A DNA stretch of 64,000 nucleotides from contig LR698958.1 of NCBI GenBank assembly GCA_902381685.1, forward strand, positions 1 through 64,000. The letters run 5' to 3'. A program made the position numbers and the translations under genes. The stretch comes from Lachnospiraceae bacterium (GTDB taxonomy: Bacteria > Bacillota > Clostridia > Lachnospirales > Lachnospiraceae). Shown in pieces: positions 45,800-55,383 of the stretch. Positions within the stretch are counted from its first letter, which is position 1. Every line of letters begins with the position of its first letter. A model generated the notes under the pieces. It saw only the letters and a list, made by a program, of their open reading frames with translations, was not told the origin of the DNA and did no database searches.

Positions 45800-47872
45800 T
45801 TATTCCTCTGAACGATTTGCAATTTCTTTTTCCTGCACATCTGAAGGTGCCTGTTCATAGCGAACAAATTCATATGAATATGTACCTCGTCCTCCCGTCA
45901 TGGAACGAAGTGCCGTACAATAACCAAATACACATGTCATTGGAATATCTGCTTCTATTTCCTGTTTTCCCTTTGGAAGCGGTGTCATGCCAAGCACACG
46001 TCCTCTTCTCTTATTCAAATCTCCCATAACATCTCCCGTATATTCATCAGGAACAACTACTTTAATATTTGCAATTGGCTCCAACAGTACCGGAGAAGCT
46101 TCCATAATACCTTTCTTAAACGCCTGCATTGTTGCGGTCTTAAATGCCATTTCCGAAGAGTCTACAGGGTGGTATGAACCGTCATATAAAGTTGCCTTAA
46201 CTCCCACAACAGGATAGTTTGCGAGAGGTCCCTTAAGTACAGATTCCTGAAGTCCTTTTTCAACTGCAGGAAAATAGTTCTTTGGAACTGCTCCGCCGAC
46301 TACTGTCTCTTCAAAAACGTACGGTGTTTCCAAATCTCCCGACGGCTCAAATTTCATCTTAACATGACCGTACTGTCCGTGTCCGCCCGACTGTTTCTTG
46401 TATTTTGTATCTACATCGGAAGTTTTACGGATTGTTTCTCTAAACGCAACCTTCGGTCTTTCCAATTCCACGTCAACTTTATATCGTGATGCCAGTTTAC
46501 TCACAATCACTTCCAAATGCTGTTCACCCATTCCATATAGCAATGTCTGATGGTTCTCACTGTCATTTACCACTTTCATTGTCATATCTTCCGCCATCAT
46601 TTTTGCAAGTCCCTGAGATACTTTATCTTCATCACCTTTTGTTTTCACTACGTATTTCATATATGTATACGGTGTAGAATATTCTGTCTTTCCATATAAA
46701 ACAGGTGTATTTTTTGTAGAAAGGGTATCTCCTGTTTTCGTTGCAGTTAATTTTGCAATCGCACCGATATCCCCCGCGTGCAGTTCGGATACTTCAATCG
46801 GTTTATTTCCGTTCATCACATATAATTTGCCCGGTTTTTCTTCCGTATCTGACTCTGCATTGTATAAAACATCATCACCTTTTAATACGCCCGAGCATAC
46901 TTTTACAAAAGAATATTTACCGATAAACGGATCTACCATTGTTTTAAATACATAGGCTGTTTTTGCTTTGGAGAAGTTGTAATTCGCCTCAAAAATCTCA
47001 TTTGTTTTCCGATTAAATCCCGCGCATTCTCTCTTGTCAGGACTTGGGAAGAAACGAACAATATCAGATAAAAGGTTTGCAGCGCCCTGCGCTTCAATAT
47101 TCGAGCCCATAGCCACAGGTACAATACTTCCGTCCATTACTTCTGTACGCATGGCAGAACGAATCTCCTCAATTGAAAATTCTTCTCCGGCAAAATATCT
47201 CTCCATAAAGTCTTCACTCGTCTCCGCTACCGCTTCCATTAAGGCATCTCTCAAAATCTGCAGGTTTGGAAGACAATATTCAGGAATCTCACATTCTTCT
47301 CTCTGTCCGATACCTGTATACCTTCTTCCGGCATTCTTGATAACGTTTACATATCCAACCAGTTTTTCATTTTCACGAATCGGCTGAAAATGAGGCGCAA
47401 TCACTTTGCCATATCTGTCTGTCAACTGTTTTACCACTTCTCGGAAACTTGCATCGTCAACGTCCATTTCCGTAACATATACCATACGCGGCAAATTATA
47501 CTTATCGCATAACTCCCATGCTTTTTCCGTACCTACTTCCACACCTGCTTTTCCTGAAACAACAATAACAGCCGCATCTGCTGCACTTACCGCTTCTTCC
47601 ACTTCGCCTACAAAGTCAAAATATCCCGGTGTGTCAAGAATGTTAATTTTTGCTTTTTCCCATTCAATAGGAGTCAATGTCGTGCTGATTGAGAATTCGC
47701 GCTTCTGCTCTTCTTTATCAAAATCACTGATTGTATTGTGATCACTGATTTTTCCCATTCGATTAACCGCTCCCGATACATAAGCCATTGCTTCCACTAA
47801 ACTTGTTTTTCCGCTTCCGCCATGTCCTAAAAGGACTACATTTCTAATCTCGTCTGTTCTGTAAACTTTCAT
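45800..47872 (-). CDS. EF-G-like translational GTPase paralogue with degenerate GTPase motifs
   Basis: The 690-residue protein keeps all EF-G domains. The G1 loop is GHGGSGKTSLVEA. Three conserved motifs differ from EF-G: the catalytic His in DTPGH is Tyr (DTPGYFDF), the NKMD guanine-specificity motif is TEMD, and GSA is GSN (VAMGSNIEAQG). Domains III-V show GGHGQYGHVKMKFEP and the ordinary C-terminal end. EF-G-like paralogues with DTPGY are known in Firmicutes and are thought not to be the main elongation factor. Role here is unproven. AAGGAGGC precedes the ATG. It does not look like a Tet(M)-type protein. Confidence 0.9.
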   Translation of the reverse strand: MKVYRTDEIRNVVLLGHGGSGKTSLVEAMAYVSGAVNRMGKISDHNTISDFDKEEQKREFSISTTLTPIEWEKAKINILDTPGYFDFVGEVEEAVSAADAAVIVVSGKAGVEVGTEKAWELCDKYNLPRMVYVTEMDVDDASFREVVKQLTDRYGKVIAPHFQPIRENEKLVGYVNVIKNAGRRYTGIGQREECEIPEYCLPNLQILRDALMEAVAETSEDFMERYFAGEEFSIEEIRSAMRTEVMDGSIVPVAMGSNIEAQGAANLLSDIVRFFPSPDKRECAGFNRKTNEIFEANYNFSKAKTAYVFKTMVDPFIGKYSFVKVCSGVLKGDDVLYNAESDTEEKPGKLYVMNGNKPIEVSELHAGDIGAIAKLTATKTGDTLSTKNTPVLYGKTEYSTPYTYMKYVVKTKGDEDKVSQGLAKMMAEDMTMKVVNDSENHQTLLYGMGEQHLEVIVSKLASRYKVDVELERPKVAFRETIRKTSDVDTKYKKQSGGHGQYGHVKMKFEPSGDLETPYVFEETVVGGAVPKNYFPAVEKGLQESVLKGPLANYPVVGVKATLYDGSYHPVDSSEMAFKTATMQAFKKGIMEASPVLLEPIANIKVVVPDEYTGDVMGDLNKRRGRVLGMTPLPKGKQEIEADIPMTCVFGYCTALRSMTGGRGTYSYEFVRYEQAPSDVQEKEIANRSEE

Positions 47873-47910
47873 TGTTGGTGCCTCCTTATTTTTCTAGTTC
47901 TAATGTATAT

Positions 47911-47939
47911 ATTGTACTAAATTTATTGTCTTTTTACAA
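47911..47939 (-). promoter_or_regulatory. Promoter of the EF-G-like gene
   Basis: On the minus strand TTGTAA (47934-47939), 17 bases, and TACAAT (47911-47916) are well placed before the start at 47872. It is divergent from the tyrA promoter. Confidence 0.6.
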
Positions 47940-48048
47940 CTCTTTTATATATTTTATACAATATTTTTACATATGTTAATTTGAACCTGTGCGTCTGAAC
48001 TGTCACATCTCTTACCTCTTTACTTTTTCACTTTAAATCATCATAGCG

Positions 48049-48077
48049 TTGACATATTTCTTTAAATCAATTAAAAT
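48049..48077 (+). promoter_or_regulatory. Promoter of tyrA-aroA
   Basis: TTGACA (48049-48054), 17 bases, and TAAAAT (48072-48077) precede the tyrA start by about 37 bases. No T-box or riboswitch was seen in the short leader. Confidence 0.65.
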
Positions 48078-48113
48078 ATAAAGAACTAATTTTAATAAGA
48101 AAGGATTTTGTCC

Positions 48114-49214
48114 ATGAATATACCGGAAAAAGTCGGATTTATCGGCTTGGGGCTTATCGGCGGTTCAATCGCCAAAGCCATTCGCCTTTACTATCCCGAC
48201 ACAAAAATTATCGCTTTTGATAAGAGCAGAGAAACACTTGCGCTCGCCATGAGCGAGTCCATTATCGATGTTTCCTGCAATACCATAGATAACAACTTTG
48301 CAAACTGCTCCTACATCTTTTTGTGTACGCCTGTCGCCTTTAATAACGCCTATTTAAAACAGATTCAGCCTCTGCTTCACGATGACTGTATTCTGACAGA
48401 TGTGGGCAGTGTCAAGACCTCCATTCACGAGGAGATCGTGTCACTTGGGTTGGAGAAATATTTTATCGGAGGGCACCCAATGGCAGGCTCGGAAAAATCA
48501 GGTTTTTCAAACGCCAAGGCACTTTTAATTGAGAATGCCTACTATATTCTCACTCCCTCGGCTGCCGTTTCCGGAGAAAAAGTGCTGCAATACACTGCTT
48601 TTATTCAGTCATTAAAGGCACTTCCCGTAGAAATGGATTATCAGGAACATGATTATATTACAGGTGCCATAAGCCACCTTCCCCATATTATCGCATCTGT
48701 TCTTGTGGACTTTGTCAGGAACTCGGATACAGAGGAAGAATTTATGAAACGGCTCGCTGCAGGCGGATTTAAAGATATCACCCGCATAGCATCTTCTTCT
48801 CCCATCATGTGGCAGCATATATGCACACAGAATAGCAAAAATATTTCATATATTCTCGGAAAATATATAGACGCCCTGCAGGAAATAAAATGTTCCGTTG
48901 AGCAGAAAGAAGACGGGCTATTATATGATTTATTTCTCCGGGCAAAAAACTACCGCGATTCCGTTCCTGAACATTCAGCCGGACCGATCAAGAAAGTTTT
49001 CGCCATCTATTGTGATATTTTAGATGAGACAGGGGGAATCGCCACCGTTGCCACTATTTTGGCGTCAAACCATATCAGTTTGAAAAATATCGGTATCGTA
49101 CATAACCGGGAATTTGAGGAGGGGGTTCTCCGAATTGAATTTTATGATGAGTCTTCCTCTTTAAAAGCAGTAAAACTTTTGGAAAAACACAGATATACAG
49201 TATATAAACGTTAG
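48114..49214 (+). CDS. tyrA: Prephenate dehydrogenase with C-terminal ACT domain
   Basis: The enzyme oxidises prephenate to 4-hydroxyphenylpyruvate on the way to tyrosine. The 366-residue protein begins with the NAD-binding GLGLIGGSIAKAI, then the conserved GGHPMAGSEKSG and the His in ISHLPHIIAS. The C-terminal ACT domain (LDETGGIATVATILASNHISLKNIG) probably senses tyrosine. The ATG at 48114, with AAAGG nine bases upstream, is preferred to a TTG at 48108. aroA follows after 13 bases. Confidence 0.94.
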   Translation: MNIPEKVGFIGLGLIGGSIAKAIRLYYPDTKIIAFDKSRETLALAMSESIIDVSCNTIDNNFANCSYIFLCTPVAFNNAYLKQIQPLLHDDCILTDVGSVKTSIHEEIVSLGLEKYFIGGHPMAGSEKSGFSNAKALLIENAYYILTPSAAVSGEKVLQYTAFIQSLKALPVEMDYQEHDYITGAISHLPHIIASVLVDFVRNSDTEEEFMKRLAAGGFKDITRIASSSPIMWQHICTQNSKNISYILGKYIDALQEIKCSVEQKEDGLLYDLFLRAKNYRDSVPEHSAGPIKKVFAIYCDILDETGGIATVATILASNHISLKNIGIVHNREFEEGVLRIEFYDESSSLKAVKLLEKHRYTVYKR

Positions 49215-49227
49215 GAAAGGGTTAGAT

Positions 49228-50523
49228 ATGATTATTAGAAAAACAAAGGGACTTCGAGGAGTTATAAGTATTCCGGGAGATAAGTCTGTCTCCCACCGCG
49301 CCGTTATGTTTGGTTCGCTTGCCGGCGGCACAACTGAAATTACTAATTTTTTACAGGGCGCTGACTGTCTTGCCACAATCAACTGTTTTAGAGAAATGGG
49401 CATTGAGATTGAAAACTCTCCGGAGAAGATTTTGATTCACGGCAAAGGGCTTCACGGTCTCCATGTGCCGCAAACTATATTGAATACAGAAAACAGCGGT
49501 ACAACAACACGCCTTCTATCAGGTATTCTTGCCGGTCAGACGTTTGAAAGCACACTGTCCGGCGATGCATCTTTAAATACACGGCCGATGGGGCGAATTA
49601 TAAAACCGCTTTCTCTTATGGGCGGAAAAATAAAAAGCATACATGGAAATAACTGCGCCCCGTTACATATATCACCGTCCGCATTACACGGTATCCACTA
49701 TCATTCAAAGGTGGCTTCCGCACAGGTCAAATCCGCTATCTTACTTGCCGGGCTTTATGCTGACGGAATAACTTCCGTGACAGAGCCTGTCTTATCCCGA
49801 AATCATACCGAGTTAATGTTGGCGGGATTCGGTGGAAAATTGCGCAGTTTCACTCAGCCTGACACAAATTTACCAACTGTTTCCGTTGAGCCTGAGCCTA
49901 AACTGGAGGGACAGAAAATTGTCATACCGGGAGACATTTCCTCCGCCGCATATTTTATTGCAGCAGGACTTCTGATTCCTGACTCTGAAATACTTATTCA
50001 AAACGTAGGAATCAATCCAACCCGCGCCGGCATTTTAACCGTATGTCAGAATATGGGTGGCGATATTACATTTTTAAATGAAAAAACAGTGGGTGGTGAG
50101 CCTGTCGCTGATTTGCTTGTAAAGACAAGTAATCTGCACGGAACGGTTATTGAAGGTTCCATTATACCGACTTTGATTGATGAAATACCGATTATCGCTG
50201 TTCTCGCTTCTTTTGCTGACGGAACTACCGTTATCAGAAATGCCGAAGAATTGAAAGTAAAAGAGACAGATAGAATTGAAACAGTAAGTGAAAATCTAAA
50301 ACAAATGGGGGGAGAGGTCATTCCTACAGAAGACGGAATGATTATTACCGGAAAAGGATATTTGTCCGGTGCTAAAATAGACAGTTTTCTCGACCATAGA
50401 ATTGCAATGGCTTTCTCCATCGCAGGTCTCGCTGCTGATGGAGAAACAGAAATAATAAACAGCCATTGCATTGATGTATCTTATCCTACATTTTTTGAAA
50501 CATTGGAATCTCTGTTTCTATAG
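49228..50523 (+). CDS. aroA: 3-phosphoshikimate 1-carboxyvinyltransferase (EPSP synthase)
   Basis: The enzyme joins shikimate 3-phosphate and phosphoenolpyruvate in chorismate synthesis. The 431-residue protein has GDKSVSHRAVMFGSLA, NSGTTTRLLSGIL, DASLNTRPMGRI, and the late ELKVKETDRI and DHRIAMAFSIAG. GGAAAGGG precedes the ATG. It follows tyrA, and a strong terminator follows it. Confidence 0.96.
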   Translation: MIIRKTKGLRGVISIPGDKSVSHRAVMFGSLAGGTTEITNFLQGADCLATINCFREMGIEIENSPEKILIHGKGLHGLHVPQTILNTENSGTTTRLLSGILAGQTFESTLSGDASLNTRPMGRIIKPLSLMGGKIKSIHGNNCAPLHISPSALHGIHYHSKVASAQVKSAILLAGLYADGITSVTEPVLSRNHTELMLAGFGGKLRSFTQPDTNLPTVSVEPEPKLEGQKIVIPGDISSAAYFIAAGLLIPDSEILIQNVGINPTRAGILTVCQNMGGDITFLNEKTVGGEPVADLLVKTSNLHGTVIEGSIIPTLIDEIPIIAVLASFADGTTVIRNAEELKVKETDRIETVSENLKQMGGEVIPTEDGMIITGKGYLSGAKIDSFLDHRIAMAFSIAGLAADGETEIINSHCIDVSYPTFFETLESLFL

Positions 50524-50936
50524 AGAGGATATAATATCATTCTTAAAGTACTGTTCCCCGCCTGCTTTTTTGCAGGCCCGTGGGACGGTCTTTTTTTTGT
50601 TTCCAAATCCTCTTCATCAAAAGCACAATGTTTTCCTTCCAAAGTCAGTGTCCCATACTGTTCCAGATTATAACTTGCCGGTTCATATGTCGGATCTAAT
50701 GCTAATGCTGCACGAAAATGTTTCATTGCAGATACATGTTGATCTGTCATCTCTAAAATTGCTCCATATAAATTATGTGGCTGCGCCGCATCTGGATATT
50801 TCTCCATTGCCAATGCTGCCATCTTTTCAGCTTTTATAAAATCATGTTGAGAACAGCATTGTTTTACATCGAAACATAATTGTCTTAATTCTCTTTCTTC
50901 CATTATTTCTTTTGTATTTATCATCTGTTCTTTCAT
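50481..50936 (-). CDS. Tetratricopeptide-like protein with terminator-encoded C-terminus
   Basis: The 151-residue protein from ATG 50936 (behind GAAAGGG) has a TPR-like middle (KAEKMAALAMEKYPDAAQPHNLYGAILE, AMKHFRAALALDPTYEPASYNLEQYG). Its last 45 residues are Lys/Arg-rich and partly encoded across the tyrA-aroA terminator hairpin. The stop lies inside aroA, 43 bases from the aroA end. The repeat part is convincing; the tail may be a product of the overlap. It is downstream of kdpE in the same direction, 128 bases after its stop. Confidence 0.7.
   Translation of the reverse strand: MKEQMINTKEIMEERELRQLCFDVKQCCSQHDFIKAEKMAALAMEKYPDAAQPHNLYGAILEMTDQHVSAMKHFRAALALDPTYEPASYNLEQYGTLTLEGKHCAFDEEDLETKKRPSHGPAKKQAGNSTLRMILYPLYRNRDSNVSKNVG
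50549..50598 (+). terminator. Strong terminator of tyrA-aroA, overlapping the TPR gene
   Basis: The core GCCTGC-TTTTTT-GCAGGC is extended by outer pairing of CTGTTCCCC with GGGACGG, and TTTTTTTT follows. It lies 25 bases after the aroA stop and inside the convergent TPR coding sequence. Confidence 0.85.
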
Positions 50937-50969
50937 TGTATTCATTCCCTTTCTCATTACAATATCTCT

Positions 50970-50990
50970 TATAGACTCCCTTTGTCTATA
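50970..50990 (-). promoter_or_regulatory. Stem-loop in the leader of the TPR gene
   Basis: TATAGAC and GTCTATA form a perfect 7 bp stem around seven bases TCCCTTT, which read AAAGGGA on the minus strand. It lies 34 bases before the TPR start. The role is unclear. Confidence 0.4.
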
Positions 50991-51063
50991 TTTGTATTGT
51001 AGCAGATTGGGTGTTAAATGGGTTTTAAAGTAAACCCGCATAGAATTAAAGAGAAATTAAAAT

Positions 51064-51789
51064 TTACTCTTCCCCGCTTTCTTCCACATTCAGCATGCGA
51101 TATCCTACTCCTATATGTGTCTGGATATATGTCTGATTTGCTTTGTCCTTCTCCAACTTCTTTCTGAGAGACGTCATATATACCCTCAAAGAAGATATAT
51201 CACTTCCAATTCCATTTGGCCATACCTTCTCCAAAATAAACTGATATGTAAGTACTTTTCCCACATTCTGTGCAAGAAGACATAAAAGACTGTATTCCAG
51301 CGGCATGAGATGAATTTCCACGCCCGAAACCTTCACTACCCCCGCACTGTAGTCAATCATTAAATCTCCATTTTGAAACATGCTTTCATTTGTATTGTCC
51401 GTATGCATAATATACTGCACACGTCTTATTGTGGCACGAAGCCTTGCTGAAAGTTCTACAACACTGAACGGTTTTGTCAGGTAGTCATCTGCCCCCACAT
51501 CTAATGCGGCAACTTTATCTCTCTCATCGCTTCTCGCACTGATAACAATAATAGGAACGACGGACCATGACCGGATTTTCCTAATCACTTCTATTCCGTC
51601 CATGTCAGGCAATCCTAAATCCATTAAAATTATATCCGGATTATTTGCTGCCGCAAGCATGATTGCCTGTTTTCCATTCTCCGCAGTGTCAAATTTATAT
51701 TTTTCCATCTCCAAAGTCGTCACTATTAAGTTGCGAATTGGCTCATCATCTTCAACAACCAAAACATTTGGTTTTGTTCCTTTCATCAT
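51064..51789 (-). CDS. kdpE: KdpE, OmpR-type response regulator of potassium uptake
   Basis: The 241-residue protein has a receiver domain (VLVVEDDEPIRNLI, phospho-Asp in IILMDLGLPDMDG, Lys in DYLTKPFSVVEL) and winged helix ending HIGVGYRML. The start ATG overlaps the stop of the kinase gene (ATGA), with AGGAGG upstream. It ends the kdp set and presumably activates the kdp promoter at about 60.15 kb. Confidence 0.94.
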   Translation of the reverse strand: MMKGTKPNVLVVEDDEPIRNLIVTTLEMEKYKFDTAENGKQAIMLAAANNPDIILMDLGLPDMDGIEVIRKIRSWSVVPIIVISARSDERDKVAALDVGADDYLTKPFSVVELSARLRATIRRVQYIMHTDNTNESMFQNGDLMIDYSAGVVKVSGVEIHLMPLEYSLLCLLAQNVGKVLTYQFILEKVWPNGIGSDISSLRVYMTSLRKKLEKDKANQTYIQTHIGVGYRMLNVEESGEE

Positions 51790-53303
51790 AACACAATCTC
51801 CTCCTGCTCCAACGCAAATCTAAATATTGTTCCGGTTGGTGCATTATCATATATTTTCAATTCGCTTCCATGCGCCTGAATAATCGCCTGGCATAGCGGA
51901 AGTCCAAGTCCCATTCCTCTTCTGCTGTCACTCACCGTATTATTTACCGTGTAATACATATCAAAAACTCTTTTCTTCTGTTCGGCAGTCAGTCCCTGTC
52001 CGTTATCTTTCACGAAAAATACTACTTTATCACCACATTTTTTTGCTCCTACTACAATTTCTGCACCTTTAGGTGTATATTTGACAGCATTATCCACGAG
52101 ATTAATCAATACTTGGAAAATTAATTTCACGTCCATTTTTGCAATCAAAATTTCTTCACAGTCTATCATGATCTTCTGCTGTTTTCCACGGCGGTTAATA
52201 TGCTTTAATGCCTCTTCAATCACTTCTTCCGCAACTTCTCCCTGGATATTTAATTCCATAGTTCCATTTTCAATCCTTGTCACGGAAAGCAGATTTTCCA
52301 CAAGATTAATCAGCCACACGGAATCATCATAAATATCCTGATAGATTTTCTGTCTTTTTTCCTGCTTTAACTTTGTTTCATTCGTCATCAGATTTTCCGC
52401 ATTGCCCGAAATACTCGTGAGCGGGCTTCTTAAATCATGAGAAATAGAGCGCAAAAGGTTCGCTCTCAGCCTCTCTTTTTCAAGCCGCATCTCCGATTCA
52501 CTTCTCTGTTTGAGAAGTTGTTCCTTCTCCAGAGCCAGAACGCTTTCATGGATAATCGTTCCCATAATTCCTTTTTCAAATGTTCCTATTTTTTCTTTCT
52601 CCATATCTACCGCAATAACGGCGAACATTTTCTCTTCGCTTTGTATCGCAAGAAACATATAAGCGGATTCTCTCAAAATCTTTGTAGAAAATCCGGCATC
52701 TTCCTTATTCTGATAGCACCATTTTGCTATCGCAACATCTGATTCGTCAAGTTGTCTCGGATTATCATCTTTTTTATATGAGATGGGAATTTCCTTTACC
52801 GATGGTTCTCCCATATAGCAATAAATATTTTTCTCTAACAAGTTTCCTAACTGTTCTACTGTCTTTTGCATAATCTCCCTGGCAGTTGATGCCTCCTGCA
52901 AACTCCGGCTCGCCTGCAGCAGAAGTTCCGAGCGATATGATTTCATCTCACTTTCCTGCGCATAATTTTTAACCTTCTTTGTCAAAACTGAACAGGTAAT
53001 TGAGGTGACAAGCATAACTCCAAATGTGATTAAATAATCCGGATTGTATACGGAAAAGGTGAAAATCGGATCTGCAAAGAAAAAGTTAAATGTAAGCACG
53101 CTCAGCGCACTTGCACACAGCCCCCAGCAATATCCGCTCGTCAGCAGCGCAACCATTATAACACCTAAAATATATATCATAATAAGGTTTGCGTCCGTAA
53201 ATCCCAATATGGAAAATATGTACGCTATCAGTGTCGACAGAACAAGGCTGATCATACAATAGAAAATATCTTTTCCTATATAGGTGTATTTTGTTTCTTC
53301 CAT
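51786..53303 (-). CDS. Sensor kinase half of a split KdpD
   Basis: The 505-residue protein has a four-helix DUF4118-like membrane domain (about residues 12-110), a GAF-like domain (about 135-265), the HisKA box LLRSISHDLRSPLTSISG, and an ATPase domain (NLVDNAVKYTPKG, DNGQGL, GMGLGLPLCQ). It lacks the KdpD and Usp domains, which sit on the separate upstream protein. The start 53303 follows GGGGGATATGT; longer upstream frame lacks a ribosome site. It overlaps kdpE, and the KdpD half ends just upstream. Confidence 0.9.
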   Translation of the reverse strand: MEETKYTYIGKDIFYCMISLVLSTLIAYIFSILGFTDANLIMIYILGVIMVALLTSGYCWGLCASALSVLTFNFFFADPIFTFSVYNPDYLITFGVMLVTSITCSVLTKKVKNYAQESEMKSYRSELLLQASRSLQEASTAREIMQKTVEQLGNLLEKNIYCYMGEPSVKEIPISYKKDDNPRQLDESDVAIAKWCYQNKEDAGFSTKILRESAYMFLAIQSEEKMFAVIAVDMEKEKIGTFEKGIMGTIIHESVLALEKEQLLKQRSESEMRLEKERLRANLLRSISHDLRSPLTSISGNAENLMTNETKLKQEKRQKIYQDIYDDSVWLINLVENLLSVTRIENGTMELNIQGEVAEEVIEEALKHINRRGKQQKIMIDCEEILIAKMDVKLIFQVLINLVDNAVKYTPKGAEIVVGAKKCGDKVVFFVKDNGQGLTAEQKKRVFDMYYTVNNTVSDSRRGMGLGLPLCQAIIQAHGSELKIYDNAPTGTIFRFALEQEEIVL

Positions 53304-53357
53304 ACATATCCCCCTTTTCTTCCTTATTTTATACATAACGAACCCGACTTTCAAGTT

Positions 53358-55361
53358 TTACTTTTGTACAAGATAAATTCGCGCAAAAACTAAAGCCGCC
53401 TCATTTAGCATGGCAGTCAGAAGTCCGTATTCAAAAGTTGGAATTTCTCTTTTTTCTTCCAGCACAATTCCCATCACACCGTAGATTGCATCTCCCGTCT
53501 TGATTGGCAGATACATTGCATCTGCCTCAGGCAAAGTGTGCGTACAGCAGCCTGCTCTCTTTTTATTCGCCATAACCCAGTCTACTACCGCTCTTTCTCT
53601 CGGTGTCATCATTTTCTTTAACTCAGATTTGGACATTTCCGGTTTTGGAAACAGCCACGGCCCTGTCGTTTTTTCCCCTTTGCGGATATAAAAGACAACT
53701 GAAAGATTCATTAATTTCAACACTTTCTCACTCAGTTCCATCAAAAGTTCCCTTACCGTTTCTATTCTCCGCATTCTTCTGCTGTTATCCAATAAAAGTT
53801 GTGTCCGGTATACCATCTTCGCACTCTCTCTTACCTGGCGCCGCTCTCTCGAGATAATCGTCGTGATAATTATGGAAAATATCAGCATCAGCGCAAAAGT
53901 AGCGCTGTATTTTCCACTGTAAAAATGAAAACTTTGAAATGGCGGCACGAAAAACCAGTCAAACAACAGCAGACTGATAATCGAGGAAGATACCGCAACA
54001 TACCTTCGTTTTGTGTACAAGGATAAGAGAAGAATCCCCATAAGATATACCATGATAATATCCGCTTCCATAAGTCTGTTTTGTCTGAAGAAAAGGCCGA
54101 TTCCCGTAGCCGATGCAAGCATTAAAAATTCTTTGAGCAAATCCTTTGCCAGACCTTCAGATTTCTTAGGCAGCGTGAAAATTTCTCTCGTTTTCCGTCT
54201 GTACTTTGTCGTATCCGGAATGATAAATATATCCAGTTCCGGCATATATTCACTGATTTTGTCCGTGATAGTCCCCTTTTTCTGTCCAAACCATATGCGG
54301 TGATTCGTCCTTCCCAAAACCAGTTTTGTCACACTGCTTACCCTTGCATATTCAGCAATCTGAAACGCTACGTCCTCTCCAAATACGGTGACGATTTTTG
54401 CACCGAGCGCTTCCGCCAGATGAATATTTTTATCCCGTATCTGTTTCACCGAACTGTCAGCATTTTGCAGTTCCGGTGTTTCCACATATAACGCCGTAAA
54501 TTTCGCATGAAAGGCATACGCCATTCTCGACGCACTCCGAATAACTTTCTCACAGGACGGCGCCGTTGAAATACAGGTCATAATATGTTCCCCCTGATAT
54601 CCTTCACTTCCGTCCACATTTTCATTTAAGATTCGTTCCTGAAGCCCCAGCCGGTTTACCTTGTCCGCCATTCGCCGAAGGGCGATTTCCCTTAAGGCAA
54701 TTAATTTCTCCTTTGCAAAAAAGTTCTGCAGTGCCCTCTCCGCCTGCACGGTTTTGTAAATTTTACCTTCTTTTAAGCGGGTTATCAGTTCGTCAGGCTC
54801 GATGTCAATGAGTTTTACCCTTGTCGCCTCGTCAAAAACAAAATCCGGTATTCTCTCTTTTACATGGATTTTTGTAATACTTTCCACAACGTCATTAAGG
54901 CTCTCCAGATGCTGAATATTTACTGTCGTATACACATTAATTCCCGCATCTAAAATTTCCTCGATATCTTCATATCTCTTTTGATGACGCATACCCTTCG
55001 CATTTGTGTGGGCAAGTTCATCAATCAGCACTGCCTGCGGTTTTCTTTTTAACACCCCGTCAATATCCAGTTCCCGCAGTTGAATTCCTTTGTATTCCAC
55101 CATAAGAGGGGGAAGTTTTTCCAGTCCTTCCTCCCTCGCACTTGTTTCCGGTCTTGCGTGGGGTTCAATATACCCCGCTACAATGTCCATTCCCTCTTTC
55201 TGTAATTCATGAGCCATATCAAGCATGGCACATGTCTTTCCTACACCTGCCGCATATCCCAGAAAAATACACAATTTTCCCTTTTTATCATTTTCTTTTT
55301 GCTTTTCTGCCGCCTGAATCCTCTTTAACAGTTCTTCAGGATTTGCTCTTTCTCCACCCAT
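53358..55361 (-). CDS. kdpD: KdpD sensor half without kinase domain
   Basis: The 667-residue protein has the KdpD ATP-binding domain with Walker A GYAAGVGKTCAML, Walker B VLIDELAHTN and PHARPETS. A Usp domain (about 250-375) follows, then a four-helix DUF4118 membrane domain (about 400-495) and a GAF-like domain (about 520-665). It stops there; the HisKA and ATPase domains of KdpD are missing. The kinase is on the next gene, which carries its own second DUF4118 and GAF. GGGAGAG precedes the ATG. Confidence 0.93.
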   Translation of the reverse strand: MGGERANPEELLKRIQAAEKQKENDKKGKLCIFLGYAAGVGKTCAMLDMAHELQKEGMDIVAGYIEPHARPETSAREEGLEKLPPLMVEYKGIQLRELDIDGVLKRKPQAVLIDELAHTNAKGMRHQKRYEDIEEILDAGINVYTTVNIQHLESLNDVVESITKIHVKERIPDFVFDEATRVKLIDIEPDELITRLKEGKIYKTVQAERALQNFFAKEKLIALREIALRRMADKVNRLGLQERILNENVDGSEGYQGEHIMTCISTAPSCEKVIRSASRMAYAFHAKFTALYVETPELQNADSSVKQIRDKNIHLAEALGAKIVTVFGEDVAFQIAEYARVSSVTKLVLGRTNHRIWFGQKKGTITDKISEYMPELDIFIIPDTTKYRRKTREIFTLPKKSEGLAKDLLKEFLMLASATGIGLFFRQNRLMEADIIMVYLMGILLLSLYTKRRYVAVSSSIISLLLFDWFFVPPFQSFHFYSGKYSATFALMLIFSIIITTIISRERRQVRESAKMVYRTQLLLDNSRRMRRIETVRELLMELSEKVLKLMNLSVVFYIRKGEKTTGPWLFPKPEMSKSELKKMMTPRERAVVDWVMANKKRAGCCTHTLPEADAMYLPIKTGDAIYGVMGIVLEEKREIPTFEYGLLTAMLNEAALVFARIYLVQK

Positions 55362-55383
55362 ATTTCTCTCCCAAATACATTTA

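Noticed and set aside
45800..47872. Tet(M)-type ribosomal protection protein
   Set aside because: Sequence is EF-G-like with DTPGY and a normal EF-G domain order; no Tet-specific features, and no transfer genes around it.
47940..48113. T-box or riboswitch leader before tyrA
   Set aside because: The leader from the predicted promoter is about 30 bases; there is no room for a T-box structure.
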